A stretch of DNA of 64,000 nt from Vicugna pacos. Lineage: Eukaryota > Chordata > Mammalia > Artiodactyla > Camelidae. Below, in pieces: positions 26,501-38,529 of the stretch. A program made the translations under genes and the position numbers. Location of the stretch: contig NC_132992.1 of assembly GCF_048564905.1 (NCBI RefSeq), forward strand, positions 95,617,001 through 95,681,000. The letters run 5' to 3'. The stretch's first letter is position 1. Each line of letters starts with the position of its first letter. The notes under the pieces are model-generated. The model was not told the DNA's origin. It saw nothing but the letters and a program-made list of their open reading frames with translations, and searched no databases.

Positions 26501-27469
26501 AGGAGAGTCACCTGAAGGAAGAATGTTTAAATTCTTAAACTTGAATTCCAGCAAATAAAACCCCAGAATACAAACCAAACCCCCTTAGTTTCTGCTATTG
26601 TTTCCCAACAGCCAGGACACCGGGACAGAGATTGTCACAAACGTGTGCACTTCAGGCACCATCAGCCCTCAGACCAGCCTTCTCACATCCTCCTGATCCC
26701 AGTGACAGGCTCTGAGGGAATAGCTGGGCTCTTGTCAGTCTTTTCTCTCAATAGGCTTGGACAAGCATTTCTCCAGATTGGAAGTGTGTCTCCCCCAGTC
26801 ATATTGGGCACTGGAGCCGGACTCTCCCTGCTCACCCGAGCTACTGAAGGCAGCCCAGGCTCAGGGAACTACAGCAGCTCACCCAGTGGGGACCTGTGAC
26901 GAGCCTCCAGGGGTCTCTGCCTCTGGACCTCCCCCTTTTATTTAGGCCCTTTGAGCGATGTACACCATTTACTCCTTACTTATTCAACTCCTATCTGTTA
27001 ACTGAATGAGACTTCACAGTGGAGCATCCTGCTATAGTTTCTGTCTCCCCCAAAGGGGGAAATGATTCCGGCATGTTAGAGCAGCCATCAAAGTATGTGT
27101 GAAATTAATTAAGTGGCCCTGAGACACTTTTACTTGTTTTGTCTCTGATGATACTACAGCTAATTGTAGAAGCAGCGACCATTTTTCCTACTTAGTTAGT
27201 TACCACCCCTTTTCGGGCAAAATCCCCAAAACATTTTGGCAAACTTCAGAGTGCAGCCTCCTTCAAAATTAAAACAGAATTTAACACCATCCCAGGATTA
27301 ATCAATGTCCTGCAAGGAAGGAAGCCCTTCAGGCCATGAAGCCCAGAAGAGCAGATTCCAAGGCTGAAGGCTTCACTGGCCCTTGTAGGTGTTTCTGATA
27401 CTCTTGTTTTCCTGGAGAGAAAACCCCAATGCCAAGGGGGGAGTGGTGTCCAGGACCTCGGATCGGCAT
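23600..27469. other. V upstream flank in module copy 2, no gene
   Basis: Noncoding module sequence. It contains the short CA-rich tract near 24.75-24.79 kb and the site lacking the 1.2-kb block near 26.42 kb. No conserved coding frame is seen. Confidence 0.65.
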
Positions 27470-27990
27470 ACTGCATTGAAATATGGCTGAGCAATACTTC
27501 ATCACGTATGTGTTCCACGTGTAGTTTAAAAAGGGTTAAATAATGCCATCGGCAGCAACACAGATGGATAAAAACACAATCATATTAAGTGAGTTAAGTC
27601 AAATAGCAGAACACTTATCCCATGATCTCACTGATACGTGGAATTAAAAAATGAAAAAAGATTTTACTCACAAGACAAAAGTAGACTCATGGACGTTGAA
27701 AACAAACTATGTTCACCAAAGTGCATAGGGCAGGGGAGGGATAAATTAAGAGTTTGGGATTCACAGATACACATGACCTTATGTAACACAGATATAAAAC
27801 AAAGAGCTGCTGTATAGTGCAGGGAACTGTGTTCCATGTCTTATAATATCATATCGTGGGAAAAAGTCTGAAAAAATATATATGTATATGCATAACTGAA
27901 TCTGTTTGCTATGCACCAAAAACTAACATTGTAAATCAAACACACTTCAATAAAAAGCAAAATAATTGCAAAGATAATAACAATAGTAAA
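27470..27990 (+). mobile_element. L1 3'-end fragment, private to module copy 2
   Basis: The plus strand resembles an artiodactyl-type L1 3' end: ATATGGCTGAGCAATACTT, then a stretch with TGATCTCACTGATACGTGGA, ending in an A-rich tail near CTTCAATAAAAAGCAAAAT. Module copies 1 and 3 lack it at the matching place (near 16.8 and 44.3 kb), so it postdates the split of copy 2. Confidence 0.65.
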
Positions 27991-30099
27991 GTGCACTTTA
28001 ATCCTTATCACCCTGTCGTCCCTAACCCTCCTGTGGTGCTAACATCCACTCCCACTGGAAGTGAGGCCTTTACTGTAACTGGTGTCCACTGTGCACTGGT
28101 TACTCTTCCAGCCGATGGAGGTAGCCGTTACCTTTTAACCTTCAGTGGGAAGAGTAAAGCTCACTAGGACATTGAGAGCCCTTCTCATTTCTGGAGCCGC
28201 CTGAAGGCTGGTCTGGTTGATCCAAAGTTTTCTAGATTTTCTCTTTTGTTGCAATATGTGGATAATTTGCCTCTTTGCTCTTCTTCTCAAACGTTCTTGC
28301 AGGAAGACAGCATTCACTCATTACAAACATTTAGCCTCTAAGGGACTAAATGTGGCTACAGAAAATGTGCAGTTTCCCAGCATCATATTTGATGTCTAGG
28401 GCATCTGATGTCAGAACAAGGTTCTACGTACATCCATGGTGTTTTTCTGCTTCCTAAATGCAACACTAATTGCCAAATGTGAGGGACTGTGGACAGCTAG
28501 CTGATTACTGCTGAGACGGATTCAACACTTCTCTCTCAAGGAAAACCTAGATGAAGTTTTCTCAACACTGGCAATCCCGACTCCATTTTAAGGGAGGAAC
28601 CAGAAGACACAGATTCAAGTCCTTAAAGGAGCGTTTGAAGAGCCCGTCCTTTTGTGGGCAACCTGATTACCAGACCCCTTTCTCCGTTTGGTATGAAAGC
28701 AAGGGGCTGTCTTGAGGTGTTGACCAAATTCACAGGGGCCTCCGCAGACCTCTAGGGTTTTATAGCCGTGAGCCGGATGCTGTGGCACAGGGAGACTCCC
28801 ACTGTCTTGGGGTCCTCACGGCCTCTGACCCTTTGTTCAGGTCCACGCATCACAGTCAACATGTCTCAGTCAGATGCCTCCCTTCCTAAGATGCTGCCCT
28901 TTTGCTCCCTGGTCCTCACAGAGCTGTGCTTTGTTGTCTCAACCTCAGCACATCTACGCTTCTCCCCTTCGTCAGCAATGAAGTCCCTCGTGACTGCGTC
29001 ACACGGAGTGACCACCTCTTGACTCCTGATCACCTACGCGAAGCCCCTCTAAGCAGCCTTTTCACAGTGGCTCTCAGGCAGGAGGACTTACGCGTCCACC
29101 TTGTAAGCTGGGAACTTCATGTCTGAGCCCAACAGGGAGAAGCAAGGCCTCCTCTTCTTTCCTGGTAAGGACTCAGCCAATGAAAACCCATGGACTCCTG
29201 TTCACAGGAGCCCTCTCACCTCCCCTTTCATTCTGTAAAAGAGTCATGTCTCTGTTTTCACTGGGGACTTGCATGTGGCTCACCAGGACGGCAGACCCCA
29301 AACTGTAATTCTGTGTTGTTCCCAAATAAACCCAGTTTTGCCTTTGAAGTAAGTGGTCATTTATTTATGTTAACAATCTTTACTTCCCGTAACACTTTTT
29401 ATTTTATTTATTTTATTTACTTTTTATATCTTGCAATTTTCTGAGCAGGTCACTGGGATGCACATGTGTTCCTACCTTCACAGACATTCCTACCAGCAAC
29501 CCTGTGTGGGAGACAGCAAGGGGCCGTGTCTAGCTTGCAGGAGGTGAGGGGATTTGCAGACTAGCTGTGAGCCCCTGGGGGAGGGTGTGTGGATGCTGGT
29601 GAAGGTCTTGCTGTTTCTGTCACCATGTGTCTGTGACACAAATGGCATGTTTGGATATATTAGCAAGAATTGAAAAATTACATTCAAAACTATTCTAGAT
29701 ATAAGACAAGCATGTTAAATATCAGTTAATATTGAGATTAATTATTAATGCAAAGTAGAAACCTAAAATAGCTGATATAGGTTGGATTTTAGTGAATATT
29801 ATCACAACCAGGTTCAGCCTTGCCCTGTCTTGTTTGGGGACTCAGGTGAAGCAGAGACACGGCCCCTCCCCAGTGCAGGCTCTCTGTTCCACTGTCCTCT
29901 TCCCTTGCAGGTCTGTGCTCAGGACCCTCCGACCCACAACCAGCACAGGGGTGAATAGGGTGTAAGGTGCCTGTGAGTGAACTGAAGACTCAGGGTTGGT
30001 GTTTGTTCATCTTTTCATTCATTGATGATGATTCACATAGAGAAATTTACCTTCTGCATGTCTACATTTTTATGAAGTTGATGAGATACAAAGCTTTCT
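27991..30099. other. Module copy 2 spacer, no gene
   Basis: Noncoding sequence that aligns, with clear divergence, to about 16.9-19.3 kb of copy 1 and 44.4-46.8 kb of copy 3. Only short, unconserved open frames are seen. Confidence 0.6.
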
Positions 30100-30300
30100 C
30101 TCAGAGTTTTTCCGCATTACTGACATCTGAGGCTAATTTCCTTTTGTGGGAGCTGCCGTGTGCAGTGTGGGATGCACAGCCACATTGAAGGACTCTGCCC
30201 ACTAGGTAACTGGGTGCCTGCAGCCCACCCCACATGTGACAGCCCAGCCTGGCTCTAGACACTTCCATGTGTCCTCTGGGGGACAGAATGACTCCAGTGT
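30100..30300 (-). mobile_element. MER5A-like scrap, module copy 2
   Basis: Counterpart of the scrap at 19.33-19.52 kb, with the same GTGGGAGCTGCCGTGTGCA stretch and a closing CTCTAGACACTTCCATGTG stretch. Confidence 0.6.
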
Positions 30301-30837
30301 CACACAGACATCAATTCCCAAATATACAACATTCCTCGTGCTTTTCTAGGGAAAGGCACTGCAGGAAACAGGACTGGGGACACACTTGAGGATGAAATGA
30401 CTGGAAATACATTGAGGGTGGAGGGCAGACTCGAGGCTCCACAGAAGTTTCATTTGTGTCATTAAGTATCTGTAAACCTGACAACTAAAAGTGTGGGTAG
30501 TGACTAAATTTCAAACGAAAGTCCCATGAAGAAATGTTTCTTCTGTGTCTGGTCCTACAACAAATGAGGAAAAGAAGACAGACAATTCTGACTCCATGAA
30601 AAAAGCTCAAGTTCAGAAACAAGATGTTTGCCTGGAATCATTATGGGTGGGCTCCCAGGGAAGGTGATGGTCCAGTGGAGCATCCACAGTCTCTGGGAGG
30701 AAACCCCCCATGGCTTCTCCTGCACCTGCTCTGAAACTGTCCCTCTTGTTTCCTCATGACCCTGGGTGCCCCCTGGTGGCCTGAGCCCTCCCTGCAGGGC
30801 TGGTTTCATGTGGGCCACACTGGCCTCCCCTCACTCA

Positions 30838-31125
30838 CTCTCCCTCCTGTGAGAGTGACACATGGCTGTGCCCTCGGAGACCCCAGAGCTGCGCTGCAGG
30901 GAAAACTCATCTCCACTATGTCTGTGGAGATGGAGGCGCCTTTTAAGAGACATAGACCGTACACCCAAAGCAGGTGAGTTACCCAGTGCTTTCCCTGGGG
31001 TGTGACAGATCCCACAGTAACCACTGTGTGTGATGGGGTGGTCCCAGAGACAGAGCAGGTGCGGGGGAGAGTCTTCAATAGTCTTTGACCAACTCCTACA
31101 CCAGCACCCATGACAGGACACCTGG
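30838..31125 (-). pseudogene. VH4-like V relic in module copy 2
   Basis: The minus strand is similar to the whole V exon of the intact VH4 segment, from FR3 (a stretch matching GACACATGGCTGTG on the plus strand) through FR1 to a leader-part-2 and acceptor remnant near CAGGACACCTGGGGA at about 31.12 kb. RSS remnants precede it at about 30.80-30.84 kb. Frame is lost and the heptamer is not consensus. No leader exon 1 was recognised. Confidence 0.78.
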
Positions 31126-32680
31126 GGACTGGAAACACAGAGACACAATCACTGCACAGCACCATCCACAGAGGTCAGTGTTCCTCAGACCCAGGAGGTG
31201 CTCACAGCTGAGACGAACCACCAAGAGGAGGAATGACCAGAAGGAGTCCGTGTCCCTTCGGATTAAACCTTCTGCTCTCAGAGAATCATGTCAGTGAAGA
31301 TAAGAACCCTGACTCTGGAAGCGACAATGACCCTCTGAACATTCATCACTCAGGCTCCTTGAGATGGTTTTCTCCCCGAGGTCTGGGCCTGCAGGATTCT
31401 GTGTCCATCTCTGCATGTCCCAGTTTTATCAGGAAACCTGCTGAGTCAGGTTAGTGAGATTCCTTACCTTGGAAATCTGATCACCCTCAATATTTGATCC
31501 AATTCCCCTAACCTATGATCTTCAGGGAACATCTGACCACCCTGACCTCCTGTATCAAGAGTCCCCTGGAGACAGCCTGCTCAGAATCCCCCTGACCTTG
31601 TAGTCTCCTCACAGTCATTTTCCACCCAGTCAACGTCATCACTCTTGGGGCATAAATCCCCATGTTGCCATCTGCACTTAGAATTGAACCAGGTATCCAA
31701 GGCTGCTGCAAAGACCAAAATGAGACTCGTACTCCTTTATTTAAATAAAATTTATATTGAAGCTTTATTATCAAGCTCACCGCCCCCATCAGTATAACTC
31801 ATGCCTGGATGGAGCTTGTCTTTCATAGATAATTTCTGCTAAGTCACTCACAGCACTGTGTGCTCAGGGACGCTGGACTGTGCTTCAGGACTACAGATGG
31901 ACCAGCTCAAACAGGCAAACTGTCTCCTTCTATCACAAAGAGGGAAAAACATGGCACTAACTGGACATGAAAGGGGACTCACTTACGTGATGGAAGTTGA
32001 AACAAGAAGGCAGAGCATCACCCTGACCGACCTCAGGGGGAAATGTTAGAGTGTTGGGTGATTCAAAGTGCTGCCCACATTGCAAATGTCCGACAGTTTT
32101 GCAAATACAACAGCCGTTTTCGTTTAGGGCTGAAAATAAATTTTACCCATAAGTGATCCTTAGACCCTGAACCCCGTGAGTAATGAGGATCCCTGCACAC
32201 GCAGTCCTGGGCACCCTGGCATTAGCGTCTGTAACATGCATCCTGCACAATGCAAACCCTTGTGCCCTTTGGCGGGAAGATGGAGGGTAAGCAGCCTCCT
32301 GCCCTGGGAGCAAAGACAAAGATGTGTAACAGTTTACACATGTAGTTCAACTGCCTGGGCCTTCTCAGAACATTCAAAAGTGTTGAAACATCCAGACTCA
32401 CCTGGAAAATTATGTTAAAACCTAGCATGCTATGGACCTTTTTGAGAAGGAAATAAAATATATCCTGAGTACAAATATTATTGTTGGAAACAAATGAGTC
32501 AAGACAATGAAAAATTAGTGTCCAGCAGGGGGTCTCTGGTAGAGCTGAAGAGCAGGAAAAGGAAACCAGGGATTCTAACCGCTAACCCCTCCCGGCCCCT
32601 CTGCACGTGCTCTGGGACTCAGCCCTGCCCTTGGTGGCTCCTGAGCACCCCCTGGGGGTCCCGGGCTCCCCAGGCAGGGA

Positions 32681-32719
32681 GGTTTGTGTCTGGGCGCACC
32701 CTGACTTCCTCTCACTGTG
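32681..32719 (-). promoter_or_regulatory. 23-RSS of the VH4 segment
   Basis: The minus strand reads heptamer CACAGTG, a 23-bp spacer and nonamer ACACAAACC. Beyond the nonamer the 3' flank matches that of the VHH segments at 22.9 and 49.4 kb. Confidence 0.96.
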
Positions 32720-33161
32720 TCTCTGGCACAGTAATACACGGCTGTGTCTTCAGGGGTCACAGAGCTCAGCTGCAGGGTGAACTGGTTCTTGGACGTGTCC
32801 CTGGAGATGGAGGTGCGGCTCTTGAGGGATGGGCTGTAGTAAGTGCTGCCGCTATAAGCTATGGCTCCCATCCACTCCAGCCCCTTCCCTGGGGGCTGGC
32901 GGATCCAGCTCCAGTAGTAATAGTTGGTTGTGATGGAGCCACCAGAGACAGTGCAGGTGAGGGAGAGTGTCTGCGAGGGTTTCACCAGGCCTGGGCCCGA
33001 CTCCTGCAGCTGCACCTGGGACAGGACACCTGGGGGCAAGGAGAATCAGTCATTGTGAGTCACCTGCAGCCACTTCCATCCCCACAGACCCGTGTCTGAC
33101 ACCTGAGACACTCACCTTGGGGACCTGCCACCAGGCACAGGAGAAGACCCAACAGTCTCAT
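32720..33161 (-). CDS. IGHV4-family VH segment, intact
   Basis: This is a clan II V segment. The leader exon is 33116-33161 ([15 protein letters not shown], donor GTGAGT), the intron 86 nt and the V exon 32720-33029 (acceptor CCCCCAG, leader part 2 GVLS). The mature region begins [22 protein letters not shown]1 is [12 protein letters not shown]2 is [19 protein letters not shown]2 is IAYSGST, and FR3 ends YYCAR. It keeps G44, L45 and W47, so it is built like a conventional VH, though camelid VH4 segments are reported to be used in heavy-chain-only antibodies as well. Cys23, Trp41 and Cys104, the splice sites, RSS and octamer are intact. It resembles alpaca IGHV4S1 from memory. Confidence 0.95.
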
Positions 33162-33271
33162 CTTCCTCTAGACCACAGCCCTGCTTCCCCAGCGACTTCA
33201 GCCCTGTGTGAGGACAGAGCTGTGAGCTCCCACCGCCCAAGCGTGGACTTTACCCTCGAGCTTGAAGGGGA

Positions 33272-33279
33272 ATTTGCAT
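33272..33279 (-). promoter_or_regulatory. Octamer of the VH4 promoter
   Basis: The coding strand reads ATGCAAAT about 111 bp upstream of the start codon. The surrounding promoter differs from the VH3/VHH promoters. Confidence 0.9.
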
Positions 33280-35464
33280 GTGGAGGGGCCCTGTCTTCAT
33301 AAATATGGAAGGGCTGAGTTAGGCTCACCCGTTTCTTTGAGAACTGCTGTGAGTGTCACTTCTCTTGGCTTATGTGGCTTGTGCATCAGGGAGGGGAGGG
33401 GACCAGTCCATGGGACCCCTTGGACACCAGTCAAAGGGCAGCCCCTCCCTCTGAGACAAGAGCTGCTCTCCTTCAAGCCCATCTTCCCTCCTGCCCTTCC
33501 TTTCCTGGCTCGGTGCTCCTCACCCTCTCAGAACCTGTTCCTGCTCCCCCAGAACTGAGCCCAGGACACATCCTTCTGTGTTTCCCTGGACCCTCCTCTG
33601 TGTGTCTTCGTCATTGGACAAGTGGGAGTTTCGTATGGTCAGCTTCAGTTTACATGTGAGATACAGGCCTGCATTCTGCTCCACTCTTCCTGTGCTGTGG
33701 GATTAGAAAAGTTGTCTTGTGAGGTGGGCCCTCAGGGACCCCATTGTGTCAAACCCACGAAGCCCCATTTCGTTCATCACACCCAACCCCTCTCAGTTCA
33801 CACCCTCAGTGTTCCAGGTGCTGTCCATGGGCCTCATGGTCTATTCACACTCCTGTGGGGACCCACAGAGAGAAGGGGGTTATACACAAAATGAGACAAG
33901 ATGCAGAACCTTGAGAGGGAGGCCCTCATCAGAGCACAGTCAGAAACAACAGGCACCAGGAAGAGGGGGAAGCAGATGCTGACAAGGGCAGAGCTTCAGG
34001 GCTTTCCCCAAGGATACCTGCCTCTGCAAACAGAGGTGGGGAGATGGGGGGCGGATGCCTCACTCAGACGGCGCATGCTCGTTATTTAGGGAAGGGGACA
34101 GACACTCTGGGTTCAAAACCAACTCCTCCCTAAGACACAAGTGCATCTAAAAATGAGGAGTTCTGATCAACTTTTGTCTGTTCCCTGGTGCTCTACATTC
34201 AGCCTGGACCTCACTTCTGCCTTTAATCCCCCAGGTTCACCACTGATTCACCACGTCTGGACTGGATTCGTACTTGTTGACCTAGGAGCAGTGGCACCAG
34301 CCTTAATCACAGAGGCTTCAAGCCCCTTGGCCACTCCCATCCCAGCCCCTTTCCACTCCCTCCTGTCAAATGTGCAAACTTGCACTCAGCCTCCCAAGTG
34401 CCCATCTTCCCTCGTTCTCTGCCTAACTTTACCTCTGTTATAAACCCTGCATGGACAATGGGGAATGAGCAGGCTGTTAAACACATCTGATGTCCCAGGA
34501 TCAACGTCTGATGCGGGGATGGGGCACCTGTGTATAAATTGTCCACCACAAGGTCATGTAGACGTCATGTTGGTCATGTTGGTCATGTTCGAGCTCAGGA
34601 GACTCTTCTGGGAGTCTGTCTGGTGGTCACAGAATCACCCAGTTCTCACAGGTGAGCTGCGGTGTCATGAGAGGTCCTGGTGATGACCGCAGACCCCAGG
34701 CTCAAGAGGCTGCTTGCTGGGGGGCGGACTGAACCAGCCTAACCTCACGTCCTGGTGTGGATGCAAACGAGTCCAGGTCCCCATCACCTCTGGGCTCTAC
34801 TGTCACCCCTGTCTCCCGAGTATCTCATCGCTGTGACCAACCTGGTGTTTCTAGCATAAACCAGGGGATGTGGTCTCTGCACATTTCCCTCCTGGGCAGG
34901 ATCCAATGAGCTTCCTTGAGTTCCCAGGTCCTCCCGGAAGTGAGAAGAGAAAGCACCCTGGGCTCTGGACGTGGACCTTCTGGGTCTGTTTCCCAGCAGC
35001 ACCACCTGCATGTGACCCTGTCCAGTCATTTAACCAGACTGTCATCTTCCGCCAGGCATGAGGTGGAGAAGTGGGTTTCCGTGGAAGGTGCATCCTTCTG
35101 TTCCAGGTGTTGATTGTGACAGAAGAAATTTCCACAGCCCCTGGCAGTGTGATACAACATCAGGCACTCGTATTCTTCAGGACCCTGTGATGTGAGCACG
35201 GCTGGAGGGGGAGGCACATTCCTACCCAGAAGTGCTCCCAGAGGTGCCGGGATGATGTCTGCAGGGTGTGTTCCCGTTGTGCTCAGGTGTCTGTGTGCTG
35301 GTTGTGGTTTTGGCTGCAGGCGAGTCAGGGCTGAAGGCCAGCCCTGGGATCCAGCCCTGTGGGCCTCTTCTTGTGCAGAGGGCTGCACCCCAGACAGGTC
35401 CCTGGGTCAGCTGGTGCCCCCTTCACAGTCACTGCTCAGAGCAACTTCCTGCAAACCTAAATGC

Positions 35465-35800
35465 AGTTTTACTCTGTGACCCAGCAACCACATTCCTAGG
35501 TAGTTATGTAAGTAGCCTTGAGACATGTCCACACATCAAAGTGCACATGAATGATTACATAGCTCCATTCGTAAATGACAGCAATTGAGGAACACAATGT
35601 CCTTCCTCAGGGAATGAACAAACAATCTGTGGGTCACCTCTCCAATCAAATTCCATTGAGCCACTTGCAAAATGAACTACTAAACTAGGAAAAGACCAAA
35701 ATAAGATTTAATGCCTACACAGTGAAGGAAATCAGTCTAAAAATGTTTCGTACTATGTGATTTCATTTTCTGTTTGTTCTGTAGAATACAGTACCATATG
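35465..35800 (+). mobile_element. Old L1 3'-end fragment
   Basis: The plus strand resembles the region of old mammalian L1s with GACCCAGCAA..CATTCCTAGGT, followed by weak matches through CACTATGTGATTTC-like sequence. It is heavily diverged, hence old. Confidence 0.55.
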
Positions 35801-37804
35801 TGTAGCAAAAAAGTCCAATGATTTCAGGTATTTGTGGAGAGTTCAAAACTGGTGGGCTTTCTATCAGGACCTGGGTGTTATCTGACCCCTCCCTGGCTCC
35901 AAGCCATACTGCTGGGCACACACAGCAACATTCCATCACCAAATAAAGTAGTATTGTCTATGTGATGAGGCCTGAGCAGGCCTGATGGCACACCTAGAAG
36001 TGGCCCATATGCCTGAGGTCCCTCCTCCTGCATTGGTGCCTCCTTTGTCCTAAGCTTCACCTGTGACCCAGTGGGGATTTGTCTATAGTCAGCTGACAGA
36101 GGAGAAGAGGACGCAGTCCTGGAATACAGGCAGCTCTGCATGGTACACAGGCACCTCCTGACAGTGGACAGTGGGCGCCCTGTCGTCCTGTCTGGGACAT
36201 CCCTGAAGGATGTTGTGGGGGCTCCTCCCAGTGGGCACGACTCTGAGCAGTGCACCTGGATGTTCACCCCTCCTGGAAGGAGAAAGAACAGGTAATTGAC
36301 ATGATATAAATTAATGGGTTGTAACCAATGATTAGGCTGGATGGTCAAGGACTTGAGAGGAGCATGGTTTGGAAAAACTTGTGACAAATTATTTCAGGAG
36401 GAGACATGTGGATAGTCCTCTTTAAACAGGCAAAAAGGCAAAAAGGCAAAACATGTTTTGACTCATGAGAATAATCCCCAAAGGGTGATTCCTGGAGAGG
36501 AAGGGATTCATGTCAAGTGGACATGATGCCTGTGATGTAGATACTGGCCTGGTTCTTTCCAGCTGCCCCTGTCATCACCCGATGTGCTTCTGGTCACTGT
36601 GGCCTTGGTGGCAGGAATGCAGGACGTGCATGGGCTCAATTACATGGACACCCACTCACCAGGGTCCTCCTGGTCCAGTCACTTGTGAGGACCCTTCCTG
36701 CCAGCTGCAGAGAGAAATCCTAACATCCTGACTGGCAGCATTTCCTGGGCTGCTCAGTCACCACCTGTTGTCAGGTTGGCTACTTTGGGCCACTTCCGTC
36801 ATAGAACAGGTAACCTCCTGTTCTTACTAAATCTATATATCTATACTGGATATAAATTTTTTTCTTAAAAAGCAGGGAATGAAATTCTCTTGCCAAAACC
36901 ACCACCCAGGGACTTTCAGATCCCAGAGTCATGGGATTCCAGCAGCCAGCATTGCTTCTGATCGGGAACTCACTTTACAGCAGAGGAAATGCATCAATCG
37001 GCCCGAGCGCACGGATCCACCAGCCTTACATACCTCACCATCCCACAGCTGCTGGGTTTTAGAACACAAGCTGCCTGTAGAAGATCAACAGCAGTGCCAG
37101 GTGGGTAGTAACACCTTGCAGGGCTGAGGTGAGGTTCTCCGGCAGACTGTGAACTATTTACTCTCAGTATGTTGTTCTTCTCTCACAGCCTTGATTCATG
37201 CACCCCAGAATCAGGAAATGGATGGGTGGTGGCTCCACTCATTGTTTCCCCCAGTGACCACTAGCTAGCTTGGCTTCTGTCCCTGTGTCTTTATGCTCTA
37301 CTGGCCTATGGCCTTGGTCCCCGAGGGAGGAACACTTCCACCAGGAGAGAGAACGATGATTTCTTTGATCTGCTCTTTAAGTTTGTCTTCTGGGCTTTTT
37401 GGCTCCTCAAGCCTCTGAACCTACAGGCAAGAAGGGAGAGGATGAGCTGCCTGGGTGACTGCTTCTGACTCCCGGGGGAGCTGGAGCCCTGCCCCGCCAT
37501 GGGAGTGAAGAGGAGCTTATGGGGACAGGGGTCCCTCCCTGTGTCTCCCTATTAGGATGTCTTGTCGTCAGGGTGAACAGAAAACCACAACAACTCAATC
37601 CAAGGATGGCTGTTTTGTTCCTGATCCATTGGAATGAAGGTCCTGGTCACTTCACTGGGTCATGGCCGCACAGCTGAGGTGCTTGCTGAAGGCAAAGGCA
37701 CCCAGAAGGGGGGCAGGAAGCAGGAAGCAGCAATACGAGCCAAGACTTCTGAGCAGTTAAGGAAAGAGGGCCGTAGTTGTCCTGCGCACTTTCCCCTTGT
37801 TTTG

Positions 37805-37880
37805 CTACAGGTACATGTATACGTGTGTCTGTGCATGTATACCCATGTGTATGTGTGTGTGTGCGTGTGTTTATGTCTTT
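37805..37880. repeat. TG-rich low-complexity tract
   Basis: This is an imperfect alternating purine-pyrimidine run (GTATGTGTGTGTGTGCGTGT and similar). Short open frames across it are products of the repeat. Confidence 0.8.
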
Positions 37881-38490
37881 CTTTCATGTCTTATCCCTTC
37901 TTATGTGAGAAAAGGCGAACACAGCAGTAATTCACCACAGTTTTCTTCCCGCCTTCATGCTTCTGCTGGGAAACGTCCCTCCTCCTGCCCTCAGGCTGGG
38001 CTTTCCGGCAACGGCTCCCCTAGTTCTCAGCATCAGAATCACACTGGAAAGACACCCCCACTGTCCTGGGTCTCCAGCTTGTGACAGTAACTTGTGGGAC
38101 TGCTCAGCCTCCATGGCCAGGTATGTCGAAAACATACGAATGTTCTATTGTTGGTTTCTCCAGGCACTGGTTCTCTTCTTCTTGAAAAACTAAATAGCAC
38201 ACAGAGAGATTAATATTTCATTTATTGTAGAGTACTTGAAAACACAGGTATAGTATAAAGACACATTATAACGTTTAAAATAATAAAATGCCATCAGCTA
38301 TAAAAATGCAAAGTATCATAAGCCCAGAAAAGGTTTTCTTAATGAGAAGAGACAATGACCGCCCCATGCACCTGCTCATTGGGCTGACCCTGAACACAGC
38401 AGGTGGGTTCTGAGCAGCATCTGGTGGATCAGGCGCGCCCCCTGGTGGGTCATGTGCTCCCCCTGCACCCACCCTGTGTCCCTGCAGGGC

Positions 38491-38529
38491 GGTTTGCATC
38501 TGGGCTCACACCGGCTTCCCCTCACTGTG
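38491..38529 (-). promoter_or_regulatory. 23-RSS of VH3 pseudogene segment 4, divergent nonamer
   Basis: The heptamer CACAGTG is consensus and the spacer is 23 bp, but the nonamer reads ATGCAAACC instead of ACACAAACC. The nonamer thus carries seven bases of an octamer motif (ATGCAAA). Confidence 0.93.

Larger units (their letters stand above)
33290..38460. other. Single-copy spacer between the VH4 and VH3 pseudogene segments
   Basis: This block of about 5.2 kb has no counterpart elsewhere in the window. I see no V segment and no conserved coding frame. It holds an old L1 3' end near 35.5-35.8 kb and a TG-rich tract near 37.8 kb. Small tandem units occur at about 34.57 kb (repeats of TTGGTCATG) and 36.43 kb (repeats of AGGCAAAA). 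Confidence 0.6.

Noticed and set aside
37634-38084. Open frames across the TG-rich tract
   Set aside because: They are low-complexity translations of a repeat in both strands and several frames.
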